Position numbers and translations under genes: made by a program. Of a DNA stretch of 64,000 nucleotides, positions 15,001 to 23,841 are shown piece by piece. Every line of letters starts with the position of its first letter. Positions within the stretch are counted from its first letter, which is position 1. Under the pieces are notes generated by a model. It was not told the origin of the DNA. It was given only the letters and a program-made list of their open reading frames with translations, and made no database searches. This DNA is from Mactra quadrangularis (Eukaryota; Mollusca; Bivalvia; Venerida; Mactridae), in the NCBI GenBank assembly GCA_025267735.1, contig CM046296.1, positions 25,322,464 through 25,386,463 on the forward strand, in the 5' to 3' direction.

Positions 15001-15493
15001 TAGGTATGGTAACAGATTGCCTCGGAAAATATCTCGAGATAATATATATACAACGTTCATTTTTGGTACTAGGTATGGTAACAGATTGTCTCGGAAAATA
15101 TCACGAGATGATATACATACAACGTTCATTTTTGGTGTAAGGTATAGTAACAGATTGCCACGGAAAGTATCACAAGATAATATATATACAACGTTCGTTT
15201 TTTGTGTAAGGCATTTTTACAGATTGCCACGGAAAATAACACAAGTTAATACAGGTACAACGTTCATTTTTGGTTTTAGTAATGGTTACAGATTGCCACG
15301 GAAAATATCACAAGTTAATACAGGTACAACGTTCATTTTTGGTGTGAGGCATAGTGACAGATTACCACGGAAAATATCACAAGATAATGCATATACAACG
15401 TTCATTTTTGGTGTAAGGCATAGTGACAGATTGCCACGGAAGATATCACAAGATAATGCATATACAACGTTTGTGTAAGGCATAGTGACAGAT
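9047..15493 (-). repeat. Right satellite arm, 69-bp tandem monomers, inverted
   Basis: This is the same 69-bp monomer as the left arm, in reverse complement (landmarks CATTTTTGGTGTAAGGCATA, GACAGATTGCCACGGAAAAT, TACAACGTT). Spacing is 69 bp where checked (11,455 to 11,524), and length implies about 93 copies. Copies near the core (9.05-9.7 kb) are more divergent than those at 11-15.5 kb. The order of variants is not a mirror image of the left arm. Confidence 0.95.
12120..15478 (-). repeat. Higher-order repeat of ~1.73 kb (25 monomers), two copies
   Basis: The block ending near 13.8 kb recurs, nearly identical, 1,728 to 1,730 bp to the right; for example, 12,251-12,589 matches 13,979-14,317. 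The second block has lost one monomer near 13.8 kb. An older copy of part of the block lies at 10.0-11.1 kb, offset 1,521 bp (22 monomers) from 11.5-12.6 kb. Confidence 0.85.
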
Positions 15494-16042
15494 TGACAGA
15501 TTCAATATTCATTATAAATATACTAGGACGAAAAAGAAACGCCGGGTACATAAAATATGCAACACATGTCCGGCCGTGTTTCGCAAAACAAGAAGGGTCA
15601 TCGTTAAAAGGGGGTATTTTTTTACATAGTCAGCATCGGAAATCGATTGAAACTTCAACAGCTGGTTCCATACAGATGACATTTCATACAAAAATAAATA
15701 TAATAATCCAATAATACAATTTATCCCTTAAAACAATCATTATAGGTTACCCGGCGTTTCTTTTTCGTCCTAGTATATGTACTAAAAGTCATTCTTTAAT
15801 TATCTATTCAAAATCCAATAACACGGTGAAATGCTATTTGTGCCGAATATATTGTGATCATAATTGTACATTAGGCATATTTCACATCTAAATCGACTTT
15901 ATATTTATGTAGCGATCCAAAAACAATAGGGCCTATAATAAAGGACAAATAGTTTGAAATGTTAAATTTAGTGTCCTCATACCTCATATCAAAAATAAGA
16001 TTGCCCGACGATTTTTTTTGAGGATTGCCAAAAGTGAGACCC
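15494..16042 (-). repeat. Foldback element, right terminal inverted repeat, split by a MITE
   Basis: This is the reverse complement of 2,420-2,727, interrupted at 15,523-15,773 by a nested element. Without the insert the sequence runs ATTCATTATAAATA then TGTACTAAAAGTCATTC, matching the uninterrupted left repeat. Confidence 0.9.
15523..15773. mobile_element. Tc1/mariner-like MITE nested in the foldback TIR
   Basis: The element is 251 bp with perfect 26-bp terminal inverted repeats (CTAGGACGAAAAAGAAACGC at the left end) at 15,523-15,548 and 15,748-15,773, flanked on both sides by TATA. A TA target duplication is the Tc1/mariner signature. The left arm of the host element shows the unoccupied site. 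No coding capacity. Confidence 0.85.
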
Positions 16043-16051
16043 CTTTAATTG
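16043..16051 (+). repeat. 9-bp target-site duplication, right copy
   Basis: CTTTAATTG, identical to 2,411-2,419, lies directly after the right end GTGAGACCC of the foldback element. Confidence 0.9.
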
Positions 16052-16187
16052 GGACGCGCAAGAAAGATAACTCTTGCAGTGTTTATTTGCATTCGGAGCG
16101 CTTCAGACTAAAATCTCTACAAAGGGACGTCACTCTAAATAATAAAATTCGGACAAATTTCGGACGAAAATGACTTGAGACTTTAAT
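16052..16187 (+). promoter_or_regulatory. LINS1 proximal promoter / 5'UTR remnant
   Basis: Only 136 bp separate the foldback target duplication from the LINS1 ATG. The stretch includes a possible 3' splice site (CTCTTGCAG, about 16,070-16,078) and GGGACGTCAC near 16,125. A minimal upstream ORF, ATG-ACT-TGA, begins at 16,170. The start of transcription cannot be seen, so the element may have cut the promoter or displaced an upstream exon. Confidence 0.4.
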
Positions 16188-16358
16188 ATGTCTGATCTAC
16201 TCTTTTCCCACGTTGACAGCAAAGGAAAACTTACTTTTGAACTAGGTTCGGAGTCAGAAAAACTGACCACATTAACCAAGATCCTTAGAAACATTGAAGA
16301 GACGCCTGACAAGACAGAATGCAAGGACTTGATTGACAGTGGTTTTGTGAATCAAATA
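16188..16358 (+). CDS. LINS1: LINS1 exon 1 (Lines homolog, residues 1-57)
   Basis: This is the first coding exon of the Lines homolog, a protein named after the Drosophila segment-polarity gene lines. The human gene is linked to cognitive impairment; its biochemical role is not settled. The ATG at 16,188 has an in-frame TGA twelve bases upstream, so the start is secure. The 57 codons end in phase 0 at a GTATCT donor (16,359). The helical, Lys/Glu-rich segment (about residues 20-57) corresponds to the start of the Lines N-terminal domain. The exon is assigned by phase and context; its own similarity is weak. Confidence 0.75.
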
Positions 16359-18923
16359 GTATCTGTTTATTTATATATAAATTTATTCTTTTAATTTAAT
16401 TACTTAGTTATTGTACTTCTCTGGTTAACGTTGTTGAACTATATTTATTTATTTCATTTTATCATGACTGGTTTAGCTAATCAATCAACTATACAAATCT
16501 GTGAAATTAAGACATAATTTATATCCCGCAACAACCTATTTTCGGTCACAACCAGTGTTCGGTCGACGCTGGAAAATTTTAGTTATCCTAGCTAAACTCG
16601 CCTTTTCCACTTTGTCATGTGCATGTTTTGTTTACATACACCACAGAAATGTCATTCAATCTTTAAAAAAAAAAATGGGGATTAGATCATCAGAAAAAAA
16701 ACGAATAAAACTTACCTACTACAATATTTTACTTGTTTTTACTATTCCCAAAATTTTACTTTGTAAGTATGTGATTCAAATATCAAATCAAACCTTTTCA
16801 CTTTGTTTGTGTCGTCTGACAGACAGCATCACATCACATGACTCCACCCACCTTTCCGTATTTGGAAAAGTATACTTCACAGAAAAGTTGACCATTTGTG
16901 ACATATGGCTCCTTACTAACTTTTCTTATTTTTCAAATAAGGCCACAACAAATTGATCATATGTTCTATGGATTTTGTCAAAAAAAAATTGGAGCGAGCG
17001 AAAAAAAAAAAATAATTTTTTTTCCATTTTCGGATTTTTAGGTGCGGGAAATCCAACGAACAAAAGATCAATTTGTTGTGGCCTAATTGGAGTAGTAGTT
17101 TAGATATATTAATTACCGAGTATTTCACTCTTTGGTAATTTTTAGAATCATGTGCCTACTAGCAGGTCATAAAGACCCTATAGTTAAGACAAAACGGATA
17201 CTTTTATGATTTTTTATAACAGTAAGGGTCATAAGAAGAGGAGACCCATTCCTGTGTCCCAACTGTGATTCTTCCACATATTAACTTTAAAAACTATCAT
17301 TTAGATACACTGTAAAAAGGCTTTGAGAAGTTTTTTTGTTAGTAACAGTTAAATTAGGTGTTTAATATTTATCACAATGGTTTAGGACATTCTGTCACGC
17401 TATCGTTGAAGCTCAGTATACTTTACTAACAGTAGGTAACATCTGACCGAATATTGGTTGCGCAACTTCTGGTTTAATTAATTTAGGTCAGTTACATAGA
17501 AAAAGGATATCTAAAACATGACATAATGTAAGTTAGTAACTTTTGCATATTTTTAGCGCTAAATAGTTGTTAAACAGTATAACGGCATTTATAGATGCTG
17601 TACGTCCTTTACGTACAACTTTCGCGCAATTAAACATTAACTGACCGAAAATTGGTTTTACAGGGATATAGCTTAAGGTCTTCAGAGGACCAGTGTTTAT
17701 ACTGTTAATGCCACATCTGATGAAATTCAAAATGTTAAAAAAGCGGCTCATAAAGTTTTGGAAGCCAGAACTATAATTTATACCCCTCTGCCCTGGCTCT
17801 ACTTGCATCTATCCTTACATGTAGAGGTCAGAGGCTTGCTGATGGTCTGATGCTTACTGTTTTTTCTTGCACTTTCATTGGCACACAGTGACATCACACA
17901 TAAATGTCCTTATATGGATGAACATTCAAAAGACACACATATTTTATTTGTTGCAATTGACTGTTGCTTGTCATGCAGTCCAGACAAAGCTGGAAATCAA
18001 TCATTGGACTTTTAATGTACATGTAGATGTATGTACCAGTCATTCGTTACCCTTAACCCCAATTTCAGAGAATAGACAGATCTTTGAGCCTTAAGAAATC
18101 CTAATAAATCTTGCCCTCCAGTGACATTAGAATGGAAAAAATCCCCAGTAAATGCCATACAGTGGTGGGATGTCTCAATCAATGTCTATTCAAAAAATTA
18201 GACTCATTAATATTAAAATGTAGAAAATCAAGTCATTTATAGGTACTAATTGACCTGAGATAAGCCTTTTCTTCCGCAGGATGCCAAGAGCTTTACTGTA
18301 ACCACAGCCTAGCATAGCTTTCATTGGGAGTGATTTTACCAGAAGTTTGCTGGGCTTAAACTCCCCACTACTCCTGGGACAGGGGAAGGGAGGCTGCAGG
18401 TTATAGTAATGACTGGTGCACTCGGGGTTCAAAGGTTAGCCTGGAACTGTATCAAACATCTTTTAACTTTGGCCTGAAAAAGATAATAAAAATATAGTTA
18501 TAGGCACAGACTATTGATGGTAAAAACATGCAAGTACATTGTAGTTACTTGGTCAAAAGGGCCATAAAATTATATATATTAAATGAACAATTAAATCTCC
18601 ATTTCGCTTATGTCTGCTTCATTTTGCATTATTGTGTGTTTTAGTCAGACAGTCATACCGTCCCACTATGCAACAGTTGGTAAGCACAGGAACCAGCAGG
18701 GTTCCGAAAGTGGGAATTTAGTTTGAAAAAATTAGGGTATGTTATCTCCCTTTTATATGATTTTTAGAAGGACCGAAGGGAGGTAATAGAAACTGGAAGA
18801 GATCGACACAAAATTTAGTTTGGACAGTATACAGAAATTAATCTGCCAAAACTCTCGTGATACGTTAAAGTGGAAAAGACATTTGTCCTTTCCATAATAA
18901 TTGTTTTGAGTTTTTATTTGCAG
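16359..18923 (+). other. LINS1: LINS1 intron 1
   Basis: The intron is bounded by GTATCT at 16,359 and a TTTTTATTTGCAG acceptor ending at 18,923. It contains a Harbinger-like MITE (16,941-17,083). A GC-richer stretch at about 18,200-18,460, with an open minus-strand frame (18,190-18,432), looks like an unclassified dispersed repeat. No further exon is supported. Confidence 0.7.
16941..17083. mobile_element. PIF/Harbinger-like MITE in LINS1 intron 1
   Basis: The element is 143 bp with perfect 18-bp terminal inverted repeats, GGCCACAACAAATTGATC at 16,941-16,958 and its complement at 17,066-17,083. It is flanked by a TAA 3-bp duplication (16,938-16,940 and 17,084-17,086). The 3-bp TWA target and GGCC end are typical of PIF/Harbinger (Tourist-like) MITEs. 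The interior has A and T homopolymers. Confidence 0.85.
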
Positions 18924-19013
18924 CGATGTACATTAAAACCTACAGAAAGTAAATTTGTTCTGTATATGGCTCAGAAAGCTCTCACTACTTATATTAAGAG
19001 AACTTGCTGCCAG
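18924..19013 (+). CDS. LINS1: LINS1 exon 2 (residues 58-87)
   Basis: This 90-bp, phase 0-0 exon sits between TATTTGCAG and a GTTAGT donor. It encodes a helix-like segment (SKFVLYMAQKALTTYIKR) resembling the 'LSHMAAQCLALLLYF' helix of vertebrate Lines N-terminal domains. Removing it would also keep the frame, so an alternative isoform is possible. Confidence 0.85.
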
Positions 19014-19231
19014 GTTAGTTGTATACATGTATATAAATTTTGTAATTATTTTTCTGTCACTTTTATTCTATAACTAACTGATCTTTGTGCAATCCAAACA
19101 ATATACCATGTACATAGTCCTTTCTGGGATAGAACCACAGGAGTCTGACTTTCTGTATACTGCTTAAAAAAATATTCCTTTTTAGCCGGATTTTTCAATG
19201 AAAAAATTTGGCTAATAGATTAGCAAAACAC

Positions 19232-19263
19232 GGGCGGGCAGGTGGGCGGTTGGGCGGGTGGGC
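19232..19263 (+). other. G-rich tract, possible G-quadruplex
   Basis: At least five GGG runs separated by 1 to 5 bases (GGGCGGGCAGGTGGGCGGTT and on) stand out in AT-rich intron DNA. The run lies at the edge of a dispersed-repeat-like sequence. G-quadruplex formation is inferred from the pattern only. Confidence 0.5.
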
Positions 19264-19495
19264 GTTTGTCGTTAACAATTGCATTAAAGTTTTCGATTTA
19301 GCTAATATTTCTGCCATTTATTGTCAGATCTTTACCTTGAGTACAACTGCTATATTATATCTTTGCTACAATTCCATACACCCTATCCTTATGATTCATC
19401 TTCAAATACTTGGAGCTTCATTGTTTGTGGTACTATCTAAATGTACAATCATTCATTTCATAGAGAGTTATATATATTTTGCCCATTTGTAACCA

Positions 19496-19585
19496 GAGTG
19501 AAATCCATTGTCCAGCCTAGGATTGAACCCACTATCTTTTGTATTGTAAGCAGACACTCTACCTTTTCACCATCTTTAGCTGTGT
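19496..19585 (-). repeat. tRNA-derived SINE relic
   Basis: On the minus strand an A-box-like GGTAGAGTGTCTGC is followed by a B-box-like GGGTTCAATCC (plus strand GGATTGAACCC). The relic is short and the tRNA fold is broken, so it is not a functional tRNA gene. Confidence 0.5.
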
Positions 19586-20282
19586 TGAACCATTTTCAAC
19601 CTGGCATATGACTGGTTATGGTGGGGTAAATACAATCTGGATAAAATCTAACCTTATATACTCTACAGCTACATGTATGCTATCTAATTTTTGATGTGCA
19701 TTAACTGTCTTGTCAGTGTTAATTTTACCTGTGTTATAAATGAGCCAGTTACTCTTTCATCAACATTGGTGCAACTGTGTATCTGAGTAGACTAGGCCGA
19801 CTATTTGCTTACTATTCTATGAGTAGTTGTATGACAAATTAACTAATTAAGACAAAATCTGCAAAATCAAATAAAGGATGTATAACCAGTACTAGATTCA
19901 CACTAGAAATGTTGGCCTTGGTTTTTTCCCTTTGAATGAGTTAGACTGTATTGTAGCTCATTTAGGATATATGAGAAATTTTGGACATAGGCCTAGAGTA
20001 TCGTTTAAATTTGTCTCAAGTTACCCTAATCGACCTATCAGCTATTATAGTACATGTAGACATAATAACATGAACAAATTATGCACAACATTAGATTATA
20101 TATTGCATGATTATAATAATTACCAAATATATACAATATATTGCTATACATATTGTGGGTTTAGCGGAAAACGGAAAAGAGTTACTTACGACTGTTTTGT
20201 GCTAAACCTGCAAAATAGTTTTTTGCAAAGACAAGTGAAGCAAGAATTAATGTACATGACCCATCTTGATTGAATTCACATC

Positions 20283-20299
20283 ACACATATATATATATA

Positions 20300-20357
<58 letters not shown>

Positions 20358-20358
20358 A
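20283..20358. repeat. (TA)n microsatellite with (TG)n tail
   Basis: About 75 bp of almost pure alternating TA, interrupted once by AATG, then TGTGTGTG. It lies in LINS1 intron 2. Confidence 0.95.
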
Positions 20359-20942
20359 TTTTCAAATGATCTCTCATAAAATGTTAAAGTGATTTGCCTT
20401 AAGTGCATATTTTGAAACATACTTATGGGGAGATATATCCTCTCATTTGATGGAATATTTTAACCTATTAAATTGCAATACCATTATTTCAAGTGTTTTT
20501 GCTTATTAAATTTTTCTTGACGGTATATTGATAGGTCCATGTGAGCTCGGGGGAATATATGGGTGTGATAGCTAGTCTTCACGCCCCATATTATTGTCAG
20601 TAATAGTGATTTGAATATCAGTTGGCTCTTAACTGGTCTACTGTCTTAGCCATAACTTGCTGCAAAAATGTTGCATCTGTAATTGATATTCGTCTCACTC
20701 CTAGTTATGAAAGTGTTTCCTGTAGGTCTGGTAAGGTCTAATACGTGCTTGAATTATTGAATTATAAATCTCATTAGTGTATTGCAAACCACTAATTGCA
20801 TTACTTTGATACAGATGCACTTAGAGATCTTTAATAAATAGTAAAACCAAGATAAGCATTCTAAATGTAACATAAATATTTCATCCACGGTTTACATACT
20901 CCTTTAATAGTTTAAAGTTTGTTTTCTCTTGTGTATTTGCAG

Positions 20943-21588
20943 GATGGATTAAGTATTTTACAAGAAATTCTGATTGACAGTACAGATACTGCAAGAATGT
21001 CCTGTGGGTTACAGATTTGTCGAAATCTTTTATCTAAGGACTGTTTCCATAGATACCATATATTCAAAATGTTAAGTACTTCAATTTATGAAGTTTTTAT
21101 GGTACCATTCACAAGTACATGCCTAAAAAACTTGGATCTAGGTCAACATTTTTATGAGAGCTGCTCAATTTTAGTAAAAATTGCTAAGATGTTTTTGTCA
21201 TTTAATGTCGATGAATGCCTTAGTAGATTTATAAAACAAATTCTCTCATCTGAATTCTTATGCAAAATTTTGTTTCATACATCTTTGAAACATTATGTAA
21301 AATCAAAATTGATACAGTTTTTGTGTCTTATATTAAAACCACATACCGTTAAAGATTTTAAGTCAATTCAACAAGAAAAACTGACTACATCAACTGTAGT
21401 TTTTCAACAGTTATGTTCTAGAGACGTTAGGAGTGTTTATTTATGTAAAGGTACAAGAACATTCATTGGTGTACAGAATACTGATATAAACTATGATGAT
21501 GCTGATGATATCAATGTGAACCTTGCTCATATAAGAGAATGGACTTTACTGGCGTTCTCCATTGCATCTTGTTTGGTGAATTATAAAG
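20943..21588 (+). CDS. LINS1: LINS1 exon 3 (residues 88-303, Lines N-terminal domain)
   Basis: This 646-bp exon enters in phase 0 after TTTGCAG and leaves with one extra base before GTAATA (21,589). It encodes the bulk of the helical Lines N-terminal domain. Recognisable stretches include SILQEILIDS, then the run ending KIAKMFLSF, then HTSLKHYVKSKLIQFLCLIL, which line up with human LINS1 segments around its 'FFLELLELLIASRIHL' and 'AFVKRKVIIFLKKCLL' helices. Intron phase 1 matches the start of exon 4, where G+AA forms Glu303. No signal peptide or membrane segment is evident. Confidence 0.93.
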
Positions 21589-23001
21589 GTAATAGAGAAA
21601 TGTTGGAAAAAGCAACAATATTAGCTTTTACTCTCTAAATTTTGATAATTGACATGTCTTGTTTTTAATTTTGTAAAATCTAATGTCTATTTAAGAGTGA
21701 TCTGGTTTTGTATACTAATTTATTTTAGCTTGATTGTCAAACAAGTTTTAACAAATTAGATTAATCACTTAGGAGTCTGCTTCCTGGTCCCCTAGTACTG
21801 AGTTAGTAGGATAAAGTTTCTTGCTCTAGGAAACAACAGAGCAAGCTTTTGGATGGGATTTGAACCAACCTGTACCTGGCTATCCAATGATCACCAGTCC
21901 AACAGTCGTAACCACTTGGCCATGCCCACTATCTTTTTTAAGATCTGGTTTAAACTGCTGATTCAAGCACTGGCCAGAAATATCCAGGAAAGATGGTTTG
22001 GCAATTTAGCCTACGTATGTTAACATATAGGATTGATAAATAGTGTAAAATCTATTTGATTTTTATTAATACGCTTATGTTGCATAACATTGGAGAACAA
22101 CAGTTTCATTAGAGCAAATCTGTCTGGTTTTGTAAATGTCACTCTCAAAATAGAAAAGAATTATAATCGGATTTAAAAATTCTAGCCAGATTGTTGACCT
22201 AACCATTAGTACACTGATGTCAACCTATTATAAGTTAATAAAGAAAATATAACTTATGTGTCTCATATTTCTTAGAATCAGTGCAGCTTCATTTAAACCT
22301 ATTTTATGGCATACATTTTTTGCCAATTTCATCTAGAAGCAAGTTTGGTCTTAGGCTGTTGGATGTCAGAGGTTCAGCTCTGAAGTTAGGAAACCGATTG
22401 CACAAAGAATGGTTCATTCTTGTATATTTAATTGTATTTAAAGTAGCCTTTAGTCTTTAATTAATCTTCCATTGACTGTCAATAATATTTAGTTAATATT
22501 TGACTTTGTTTATTTTAATTTTGATGCTTTGGTAATGTATAATTTATGTTTTTGTATTAGGTATAAGTGTTGTAATTATGTTCTGTCATGTATTACATGT
22601 AACAATTATTATTTTGTATTTGTTTTTAATGTATGTTAATTTTTCTTTATGTGCAGTTGTATATACATGTACATGTGTATATATCAATTATATGTTTAGA
22701 GTCAAAACATTTAAATGTCACTTTCATAAATAAACTGTTACTGCACCTATATAACCTTTATGTAGAAAATTCCATTGCCTGCTATTGTGGTATTATAATA
22801 TAATGACATAATATTAAATTTTCTTCAAGTAACTTCACAAACATTAATTTAAACAAAATCTAATTATACTTTGCATTAATAATCATTGTGTATACATTAC
22901 AATAAAACACAATATATAGATATTATGTATAAATATTTCTCAATATAACAGTTCTAAATATTTCTGGTGATAAAATTAATAAATGTGAGTTTCGTTTTCA
23001 G
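21589..23001 (+). other. LINS1: LINS1 intron 3
   Basis: The intron runs from GTAATA to a TTTCGTTTTCAG acceptor ending at 23,001. Apart from a SINE relic at 21,771-21,931 it is plain AT-rich sequence with nothing recognised. Confidence 0.7.
21771..21931 (-). repeat. tRNA-Ser/Leu-like SINE in LINS1 intron 3
   Basis: On the minus strand, GGCATGGCCAAGTGGTTA (A box of the Ser/Leu tRNA type) is followed by GGTTGGTTCAAATCCC (B box) and a tail with AGAGCAAGAAACTTTATCC. It is antisense to LINS1. The missing acceptor-stem pairing rules out a normal tRNA gene. Confidence 0.7.
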
Positions 23002-23182
23002 AAAACGTTTCCAAGGTAATGCTGTATTTATCTGAAATGGATATAATTCTACAAAAAACATTAAAGATGAAATCAACAATACCATATCCATGGTTACCTG
23101 ATGTCTATAGTGACCAAGATGATGTATGGATTGATGTTTTGTTACTGCTTATAGATATTTATTCTATGGAGGATTATACCTG
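23002..23182 (+). CDS. LINS1: LINS1 exon 4 (residues 303-363)
   Basis: The 181-bp exon completes Glu303 with AA and ends with TG before GTTTGT (23,183). It carries the motif PYPWLPDVYSDQDD, the counterpart of NPCKWLSRVFIEQDDD in vertebrate LINS1, followed by a helix (VLLLLIDIYS) equivalent to AKASLGIYL. These are the best conserved points of the central region and identify the gene with high certainty. Confidence 0.93.
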
Positions 23183-23841
23183 GTTTGTATATAACCTTTT
23201 GTTGTTGTTGCTTGATTTAAAGCCGTAGCAACACATTGTATAGATCATATTACAGCGGCCAGTCAACCTAATCACCTTCCTAGAAAGGCTAACTTTCTGG
23301 ATTTAGCTGTTAACCAGACAAATGTTACCTGGCACATACTCCGGTCGGTGACTGACTACTGGCCTATATGATTTAGAATCAATGATTGGAGGGAGAATGC
23401 CCATATGTATGCCTCAATGAAAGTTTGCATGCCCAGGAATTTGACCCACTATTCCTTGATCAAAAGGCTTGTGGACAATTGATTGAGCTAGCAGAACGGT
23501 TAGCTTAGACATTTTTTGTCTTACTGCACATTCAGGGGTTGTGGGTTCAATACTAGGATCACCTTTATACCATTGTGGAATTTTCATAGCTCACTTGGTA
23601 GCATGTCTAGCTAAAACTAGGAATAGTGGGCTCAATACCCAGGTGGGGCCTGCGTACATACTCTACAGTGGTGTTTGATTATAAAATATTTTTACAGTCA
23701 TTATAACTAAACAAAAATATTAGTTTGTATAAAATGAAACAGGCTGCGGTGTGCACCATATTCACCAACATCATACAATTCCAAAATGATCTATTTGTTA
23801 TTGAATCTATGCTCACATGTTTCCATATTTTGTTATTTCAG
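23183..23841 (+). other. LINS1: LINS1 intron 4 with tandem tRNA-like SINE relics
   Basis: The intron ends at a TTTTGTTATTTCAG acceptor (23,841). Two tRNA-like plus-strand pieces lie in a row: about 23,485-23,565 (box B-like GGGTTCAATACT) and about 23,585-23,650 (TAGCTCACTTGGTAGC with GGGCTCAATACC). They look like a decayed SINE dimer. Confidence 0.5.

Larger units (their letters stand above)
2420..16042. mobile_element. Giant foldback-type DNA transposon (13.6 kb, non-autonomous)
   Basis: One element is delimited by matching ends: GGGTCTCACTTTTGGCAATC at 2,420 and its reverse complement ending at 16,042, flanked by a perfect 9-bp duplication. In order it has an outer unique TIR (about 300 bp), a satellite arm of 69-bp monomers, a core with ~160-bp repeats, an inverted satellite arm, and the outer TIR again. 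Long TIRs built from a short unique end plus tandem repeats, with 9-bp duplications, are the known design of Drosophila FB elements (MuDR superfamily). No transposase-like ORF is present, so it must have moved in trans. The superfamily is inferred from TSD length and architecture only. The internal MITE at 15,523 is a later insertion. Confidence 0.85.
19014..20942 (+). other. LINS1: LINS1 intron 2
   Basis: The intron runs from a GTTAGT donor to a TTGTGTATTTGCAG acceptor ending at 20,942. It holds a G-rich tract (19,232-19,263), a tRNA-SINE relic (about 19,496-19,585) and a TA microsatellite (20,283-20,358). No other exon is recognised. Confidence 0.7.

Noticed and set aside
2883..15478. Dozens of ORFs of 60-285 codons on both strands in 2.9-15.5 kb
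   Set aside because: They are the 69-bp satellite read in open frames; frames shift at monomer indels, both strands are open, and the same peptide recurs. Treated as repeat, not genes.
18190..18432. 80-codon minus-strand ORF in LINS1 intron 1
   Set aside because: Looks like an unclassified dispersed repeat; no start context or recognised domain.
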